Source: an uncultured Psychrobacter sp. (GTDB lineage Bacteria > Pseudomonadota > Gammaproteobacteria > Pseudomonadales > Moraxellaceae). From it: a DNA stretch of 64,000 nt. Both the position numbers and the translations under genes were made by a program. The DNA lies in assembly GCA_947489525.1 (NCBI GenBank), contig CANLDW010000006.1, forward strand, positions 96,377 through 160,376, written 5' to 3'. Under the pieces are notes generated by a model, which did not search any database, was not told the DNA's origin, and was given only the letters and a program-made list of their open reading frames with translations. Positions 59,425-64,000 of the stretch are shown in pieces (position 1 is the first letter of the stretch; every line of letters begins with the position of its first letter).

Positions 59425-60312
59425 ATGAGCACTGACAATCGTAACACTTCACCCCTCAATGCTAATTTAGAGCACATGAGCGACAGCGCGGCGACTCAGC
59501 CCCCTTTTGTCGATGAGCATGAGTTTAACATTCGCCTCGCAGACAATGATAACTACGATGGTCTGACCTTTGAGGTGATTGAAACTGAGGTCGCTGAAGG
59601 TAAACAAGTCGTTAGCCGAGGCGTCTACCTTGCACCTAACATTATTACGACGCTATCGTTGCTTTCAGGCTTTTACTCTATTCTTGCTAGTACGCAAGGG
59701 GAGTTTTATAAGGCCTCGTTAGCGATATTTCTATCCGCTATTCTCGATGGGGCAGATGGTAGAGTCGCGCGTATGCTCAATGCCCAAAGTCCTTTTGGGG
59801 AACAATATGACTCACTGGCAGATATGCTCGCTTTTGGTATTGCACCAGCGATATTAGTATATAGCTTTGCTCTTGAACCACTAGGACGTATCGGACTGGG
59901 TTGTGCCTTTGTGTTTACCGCTTGTGGCGCATTTCGCTTAGCACGCTTCAACGTGCAAGTAGGCATCGTTGATAAAAAATACTTTGTAGGTTTAGCCAGT
60001 CCACTCGCAGCTATTTTAGTTACCGCCTCGGTCATGGTAGCCGTCGATCACAATGAGTGGGTGGGTTACTATGATAGCGCTATAACGTTGCTATTTGCAG
60101 CGTGGGTAGTCATCTGTGGTCTGCTAATGGTAAGCAATGTGAAATACTATAGTTTTAAAGAATTTGATAAAAAGAAAGTCCCTTTTGTTGCTTTAATCAT
60201 TGCAGTCCTCGTCCTGAGCATTGTTATCTATGACATTCCTGTCGGTATTTTAGCGATTGGTATTATTTATGCATTATCAGGCATTGTAACTACCATAAGA
60301 AGTAAGATGTAG
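59425..60312 (+). CDS. pssA: CDP-diacylglycerol-serine O-phosphatidyltransferase
   Basis: PssA makes phosphatidylserine from CDP-diacylglycerol and serine at the inner membrane. The 295-residue CDP-alcohol phosphotransferase has the motif DG..AR........G...D...D as DGADGRVARML followed by FGEQYDSLADM. It has about six to eight hydrophobic helices and an acidic, non-membrane N-terminus of about 65 residues. ATG 59425 with AAAGGA is preferred over the upstream ATG, which overlaps rlmJ. A terminator follows. Confidence 0.94.
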   Translation: MSTDNRNTSPLNANLEHMSDSAATQPPFVDEHEFNIRLADNDNYDGLTFEVIETEVAEGKQVVSRGVYLAPNIITTLSLLSGFYSILASTQGEFYKASLAIFLSAILDGADGRVARMLNAQSPFGEQYDSLADMLAFGIAPAILVYSFALEPLGRIGLGCAFVFTACGAFRLARFNVQVGIVDKKYFVGLASPLAAILVTASVMVAVDHNEWVGYYDSAITLLFAAWVVICGLLMVSNVKYYSFKEFDKKKVPFVALIIAVLVLSIVIYDIPVGILAIGIIYALSGIVTTIRSKM

Positions 60313-60332
60313 CACTTAAAACACATCAATAT

Positions 60333-60367
60333 AAAAGGCCGTTTGCTATTTAACAGACGGCTTTTTT
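60333..60367 (+). terminator. Terminator after pssA
   Basis: AAAAGGCCGT (60333-60342) pairs, with a bulge, with ACGGCTTTT around a loop, and a T run follows to 60367. The kinase gene converges from the right. Confidence 0.8.
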
Positions 60368-60391
60368 AGTGTGGTTAAGCGTCAGTGAGGA

Positions 60392-62500
60392 CTATATTTG
60401 ACGTTGATTTGCCGCGATCTGTTGCAAGCAGTGATGCAAGTGTTTGGGATCTATTGGCTTGTGCAAGATAGTAGGATTAATCGCTTTAGTGGTCTTAAAA
60501 AGCTGCGGCGAAGTATTTGCCGTCAAAATAACAAAGGGCGGCGCGGTTAGCGGCTCGCTACTTTCATTTATCGCCATAATAACATGCTCGCCACTCTCAC
60601 CGTGTGCCAAGCGAAAATCAGTAACTACGATATCTGGCTGATGACTCCTAAAAGCAGCTACAGCGTCAGTAACTGTTTGTGCTGTTATCGTTTGACAGCC
60701 CCATGACTGTAGCAATAAGTGCATGGACTTTAGGACAGTAGTCTCATCATCTACGATCAATACAGTTTTACCCGGTAAATAGTCCTTTACAGTATTGCCG
60801 CAAGTCACTGCGCTTATCGCTTCATCACAAGTTGGCAAAGTGATTGAAAACTGTGAGCCTCTACCTAAGTTTGATTTTACCTCTAGATCCGCATTTAAGA
60901 TTCGGGCTAAACCTTTGACAATAGCTAGCCCCAGTCCAAGCCCCTGATTGTTAACATTGTTGCGCTCTATTTGATAAAACGAGTCAAATACTTGTTCGAT
61001 CTCAGACGGCGTCATTCCGACACCTGTATCCCAAACACTTATTCGACAGTACTCTATTAGGATAGGACCACTGCTAGGTAACTCACGGACACCAACGAGA
61101 ACACCGCCTTGACGTGTATAACGAATAGCATTACTAATAAAGTTACGCAGGATAAGAGCTACCATCGTCGGGTCTGTCATGACCCAGATATCAGTAGGCT
61201 TATAGCGTAGTGTTAAACCTTTACTATGCGCTTGTATACCGAATTCATCGATCAAATGACGAATGATGTTGTCTAGTTTTGTAGGCACGAAGTGCGGGAT
61301 CATCTGCCCTGACTCTAAATGCGCATAGTCCAATATAGTATTGAGCATCTCACGGCTCGACTGACTGGCAGATTTGGCATAGTCCACAATCTGTTTTTGA
61401 TGGCAATCAAGATCAGTATCACTCAAGGTTTCGATAAATAGGCTTAACGCATGAACGGGTTGGCGCAGATCATGGCTAGCCGCGGCTAAAAATTGCGTCT
61501 TTGCTAGACTGGCCTCTTCTACTTGCCGTGTCTTTATTTGCAGCTGAGCCACCAAGTTCTCATTTTCTAAATATACCAATATAGCCTTCAAGGTATTTAA
61601 TGACGTATGCTTAGCAAAGAAAATGTTAAAAAACAGCAAACCAAGTACTGCAAAGGATAAAATAGCAAGCCCGCTATCACCCATATAAACGAGTAAAAAT
61701 ATCCAGACAAGGACACTAGGGACAGTATAAGCAATATAAATACGCCAAAACGTCGCCAGACTTGATATGCCCCCACTAAGCAGTCCCAAGTGCAATCCTA
61801 ACAGCACAATGACTTGCGTGACATTCTGAAGATTGGTAGTAAAAGCTTTGCCAATAGCCAACGCCCATAGACAAGCTATCGCTAACGCACAGATAAATAA
61901 AATGTTATAAACCGTGTAGTGTGCTAGATATAAAGTGTGCTTAACAGGTATCTGTATTGCCAGAGCAGACCCGTGTTGTTGTCGTGAACTCTCATTTAAA
62001 CTATAAAACAAACCCTCTACCTTTCGCCAGTTTCGCCAACAAAACGCTAAGAGTGCAACATGGAAGAGTATCCACAGCATGATAAGTGCTTTGGCAGCAG
62101 TCAGCTCCATCAAAGGCACTCTATATAGCATAGAGATAAACATAGGTACGCCGATACCTATAGCTAATAAGAACAATACAGTAAAAAAAGTAAATATTTT
62201 GCGCAAAAACGGAAGACTAAGCCTGTTCGCTCTTCTCATAATCAATCGCGTAACCATTTGTAGGGCAACTAAAATAATACATTGGTATATGAGCCAAAAA
62301 ATATTAAGTGCTTTTTGGTTAGCGTTTAGATCATAGGTGATGTACATGGTGCTAAAGAAGCATAGGGCGGTAAATACCGTACCTAGCAAAGCAAGAGGCA
62401 TATGTCTAAGGACTAATTTGATTTGCTGAGCGAGTACAGTTTGCGGGTCATAACTACTGGGAATACTGCTGGGTAGTGCTCCAATATCATCCTTGAACAT
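60392..62500 (-). CDS. Membrane hybrid histidine kinase with C-terminal receiver domain
   Basis: The 702-residue protein has a multi-helix N-terminal membrane region (about residues 35-290; I count at least seven hydrophobic stretches), a dimerisation/phosphoacceptor segment FLAAASHDLRQPVHALSLF, an ATPase domain with N box NFISNAIRYT, DTGVGM and GLGLGLAIV, and a receiver domain (VLIVDDE, phospho-acceptor VTDFRL, Lys in HKPID). It resembles hybrid kinases that pair with NarL-type regulators. ATG 62500 (MFKDDIG) is preferred to the in-frame TTG 62509. The signal is unknown. Confidence 0.88.
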   Translation of the reverse strand: MFKDDIGALPSSIPSSYDPQTVLAQQIKLVLRHMPLALLGTVFTALCFFSTMYITYDLNANQKALNIFWLIYQCIILVALQMVTRLIMRRANRLSLPFLRKIFTFFTVLFLLAIGIGVPMFISMLYRVPLMELTAAKALIMLWILFHVALLAFCWRNWRKVEGLFYSLNESSRQQHGSALAIQIPVKHTLYLAHYTVYNILFICALAIACLWALAIGKAFTTNLQNVTQVIVLLGLHLGLLSGGISSLATFWRIYIAYTVPSVLVWIFLLVYMGDSGLAILSFAVLGLLFFNIFFAKHTSLNTLKAILVYLENENLVAQLQIKTRQVEEASLAKTQFLAAASHDLRQPVHALSLFIETLSDTDLDCHQKQIVDYAKSASQSSREMLNTILDYAHLESGQMIPHFVPTKLDNIIRHLIDEFGIQAHSKGLTLRYKPTDIWVMTDPTMVALILRNFISNAIRYTRQGGVLVGVRELPSSGPILIEYCRISVWDTGVGMTPSEIEQVFDSFYQIERNNVNNQGLGLGLAIVKGLARILNADLEVKSNLGRGSQFSITLPTCDEAISAVTCGNTVKDYLPGKTVLIVDDETTVLKSMHLLLQSWGCQTITAQTVTDAVAAFRSHQPDIVVTDFRLAHGESGEHVIMAINESSEPLTAPPFVILTANTSPQLFKTTKAINPTILHKPIDPKHLHHCLQQIAANQRQI

Positions 62501-62573
62501 AGTCCACAACCATTGATGCGTGCACAGTCAGACTATGCTGTAATTATATTGTAATAGAGTAGGCGGATCTGAT

Positions 62574-63215
62574 TTAGTCTTCTCTAGATAGATATCCTGC
62601 ATGTTGAGCAGCAATAATAATCTTAGTGCGATTGTTAACCTCAAAGTGTTCCATTAAAGCAGCAATATGGTTTCGAATAGTATTTTCACTCAAACAAAGC
62701 TTATCAGCGATATGCTTGTTACTATGCCCTTCAGCCATTAGCGTTAGGACCTCCAGTAATCTTATGCTTAACATAGGTCTCACATCAGTTACGATAGAGG
62801 AGGTGAGATTTTTGTCCAAGTCACTATCTAACAAGGGTAATCTATTGTTTAACAAGCTTTGTACGGTTGTACAAATAAGGCTAGGATCAGCGTTCTTATT
62901 CAAAAAGCAAATAGCACCTAAGCTTAATGCCTTATTTATATCTTCATGCTTACTAATTGCAGACAACAACATAATACGAGCAAGTGGCCAGCGCTGTTGA
63001 AGAATACTCATACCGTCTATACCGTTTAGACCTGGCAGATGAATATCTAATAAAACCACATCTATATCGTCTATAACCTCAGTTACATCGCTAATCTTCT
63101 CTATCTCATAGATAATGGCTTTTAACTTACTACTTAATATCAGACGTAACCCGGCTCGGAACAAGGCATGATCATCCACCAGTAGAATACGTTTATCCAT
63201 TGTTTCTTCTATCAT
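62574..63215 (-). CDS. NarL/LuxR-family response regulator
   Basis: The 213-residue protein has a receiver domain (ILLVDDH near residue 10, phosphorylation site LLDIHLPG, Ser in LLSAIS, Lys in FLNKNA) and a C-terminal LuxR helix-turn-helix (LTLMAEGHSNKHIADKL, SENTIRNHIAALMEHF). It is 73 bases upstream of the kinase gene in the same operon and is presumably its output regulator. GAGGATGCCGTT gives a good ribosome binding site for ATG 63215. Confidence 0.9.
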   Translation of the reverse strand: MIEETMDKRILLVDDHALFRAGLRLILSSKLKAIIYEIEKISDVTEVIDDIDVVLLDIHLPGLNGIDGMSILQQRWPLARIMLLSAISKHEDINKALSLGAICFLNKNADPSLICTTVQSLLNNRLPLLDSDLDKNLTSSIVTDVRPMLSIRLLEVLTLMAEGHSNKHIADKLCLSENTIRNHIAALMEHFEVNNRTKIIIAAQHAGYLSRED

Positions 63216-63537
63216 AACGGCATCCTCAGGTTATGCCATAATATATAACGGTAAGGATAAAATTACGTAGCAATAACGAATTTAGGTTAAGTATTATGTA
63301 AGTTACAGAGTATTACTTATACTTTACATTAAAAATGTTCAATTACAAAACCTAACTTCAGCTTGTGATATTTAGAAACAATTCATAATAGTATTTTCAA
63401 GTTTATTTTATTCGTATTTATTAAAACATAAAGCGATTTCTATAATGCACGGGATAGATAACATCGCCTAAACGATAGCACAGCCTATATCCGTTAAACT
63501 TCTAAACTCAAACAGTAAAATAAATCTAATAAACCCC
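63216..63537. other. 322-base intergenic region upstream of the rRNA promoters
   Basis: No gene or repeat was found. It should contain the leftward promoter of the response regulator gene, but I could not assign it with confidence. It is rich in A and T, and could also hold an UP-element-like tract for the rRNA promoters. Confidence 0.3.
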
Positions 63538-63565
63538 TTGACCCATTTTCAAATCTACGTATAAT
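63538..63565 (+). promoter_or_regulatory. rRNA operon promoter P1
   Basis: TTGACC (63538-63543) and TATAAT (63560-63565) with a 16-base spacer, followed by a GC-rich discriminator (GCCACCC). The transcript then passes a hairpin TAATAGC/GCTATTA at 63622-63638. Confidence 0.8.
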
Positions 63566-63708
63566 GCCACCCAGTCGAAAGGGAAGGCGGAAAAGGAAGT
63601 GGTTCACCACTGACTTATTATTAATAGCGAAGCTATTATCAACCGGCCTTTAGTTTGAAGTCATTAGCTGAATAAGATAAAAAACTTTAAACGAAACAAA
63701 ATAAACCC

Positions 63709-63736
63709 TTGACACCCAATCAAAACCGTCTATAAT
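63709..63736 (+). promoter_or_regulatory. rRNA operon promoter P2
   Basis: TTGACA (63709-63714) and TATAAT (63731-63736), both consensus, with a 16-base spacer and ACGCACC discriminator. Confidence 0.88.
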
Positions 63737-63826
63737 ACGCACCTCATTAAGGGAGTAGCGAGACAAACTACTGATAACAGTAGCAAAATCAAGCCACTAA
63801 CTTACTGAAACAAATTATAAAAAAGC

Positions 63827-63854
63827 TTGACAGAACATCTAAACATGATATGAT
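63827..63854 (+). promoter_or_regulatory. rRNA operon promoter P3
   Basis: TTGACA (63827-63832) and TATGAT (63849-63854) with a 16-base spacer. It is the nearest promoter to the structured leader at the window end. Confidence 0.8.
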
Positions 63855-64000
63855 AGTCAGCTCGCTAGAGACAACCAACCGCATAGGTTTGGGACGACTT
63901 TAGCACACAGATACAGACACACCTACATACTGGACGACAGATGTAGGACACTATTTAAAAGCGAAACTAAAGAACAACTTGTGTGGATTTTTGCCAAGAT
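63855..64000 (+). other. Structured rRNA leader, cut by the window end
   Basis: Downstream of P3 there is a 7-bp hairpin CCTACAT/ATGTAGG (63922-63947) and the run TTGTGTGGATTTTTG near 63978-63992. The 16S gene itself (which would start with an AGAGTTTGAT-like sequence) is not in the window, so the rRNA identity is inferred from the promoters and leader. Confidence 0.55.

Overview
The window reads as chromosomal DNA of a gammaproteobacterium of the family Moraxellaceae, most likely Psychrobacter. This rests on the character of the ribosomal proteins, the pyrB-pyrC' pair with a degenerate dihydroorotase, the yceD-rpmF-fabD-fabG-acpP order without plsX, the separate pntAA/pntAB genes, and moderate GC in housekeeping genes. 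The genus is an inference from protein resemblance and gene order, since no search was run.

Region by region: (1) 1-9462 is the end of the S10 operon followed by the spc and alpha ribosomal operons (rpmC fragment, rpsQ, rplN ... secY, rpmJ, rpsM, rpsK, rpsD, rpoA, rplQ), with internal promoter and hairpin signals and a clear final terminator. rpmD and rpmJ are short but intact. (2) 9512-17050 holds yciO, an epmC-like gene, yceD-rpmF, the fatty-acid genes fabD-fabG-acpP, a BON-LysM protein and queG. (3) 17312-32973 holds nnr, a DUF4124 protein, the branched-chain amino acid genes ilvI-ilvH-ilvC, a cold-shock gene, a DUF421 protein, etfB-etfA, a SPOUT RNA methyltransferase, fbp and pyrB-pyrC'. 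(4) 32966-40608 is mostly envelope and membrane genes (DUF2127, CPA1 antiporter, DUF2254, YihY, WrbA, DUF2069, DUF3108). (5) 40980-43302 is groES-groEL behind a textbook heat-shock promoter.

(6) 43348-48883 is the accessory region. It is a compact, visibly AT-rich four-gene operon between groEL and yaaA: an amino-type DNA methyltransferase-like protein, a phosphoribosyltransferase-like protein, a large ORC/Cdc6-like P-loop ATPase, and a conserved-looking protein of unknown function. The genes overlap or abut, have no housekeeping role I can assign, and look horizontally acquired. This is the best candidate for a little-described (probably anti-phage or conflict) system in the window.

(7) 49017-63215 returns to core genes: yaaA, the pnt transhydrogenase operon behind a possible attenuator, a thioesterase, iscX, a GyrI-like protein, a PagL-like protein followed by an (ATTGCC)8 microsatellite, a GNAT acetyltransferase, dapE, a 2OG-Fe(II) oxygenase, rlmJ, pssA and a hybrid histidine kinase/NarL-type regulator pair. 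(8) 63538-64000 carries three strong tandem sigma-70 promoters, each with a 16-bp spacer, followed by a structured leader. This is the upstream region of an rRNA operon whose 16S gene would lie just past the window end. No insertion sequence, tRNA or CRISPR array was seen.
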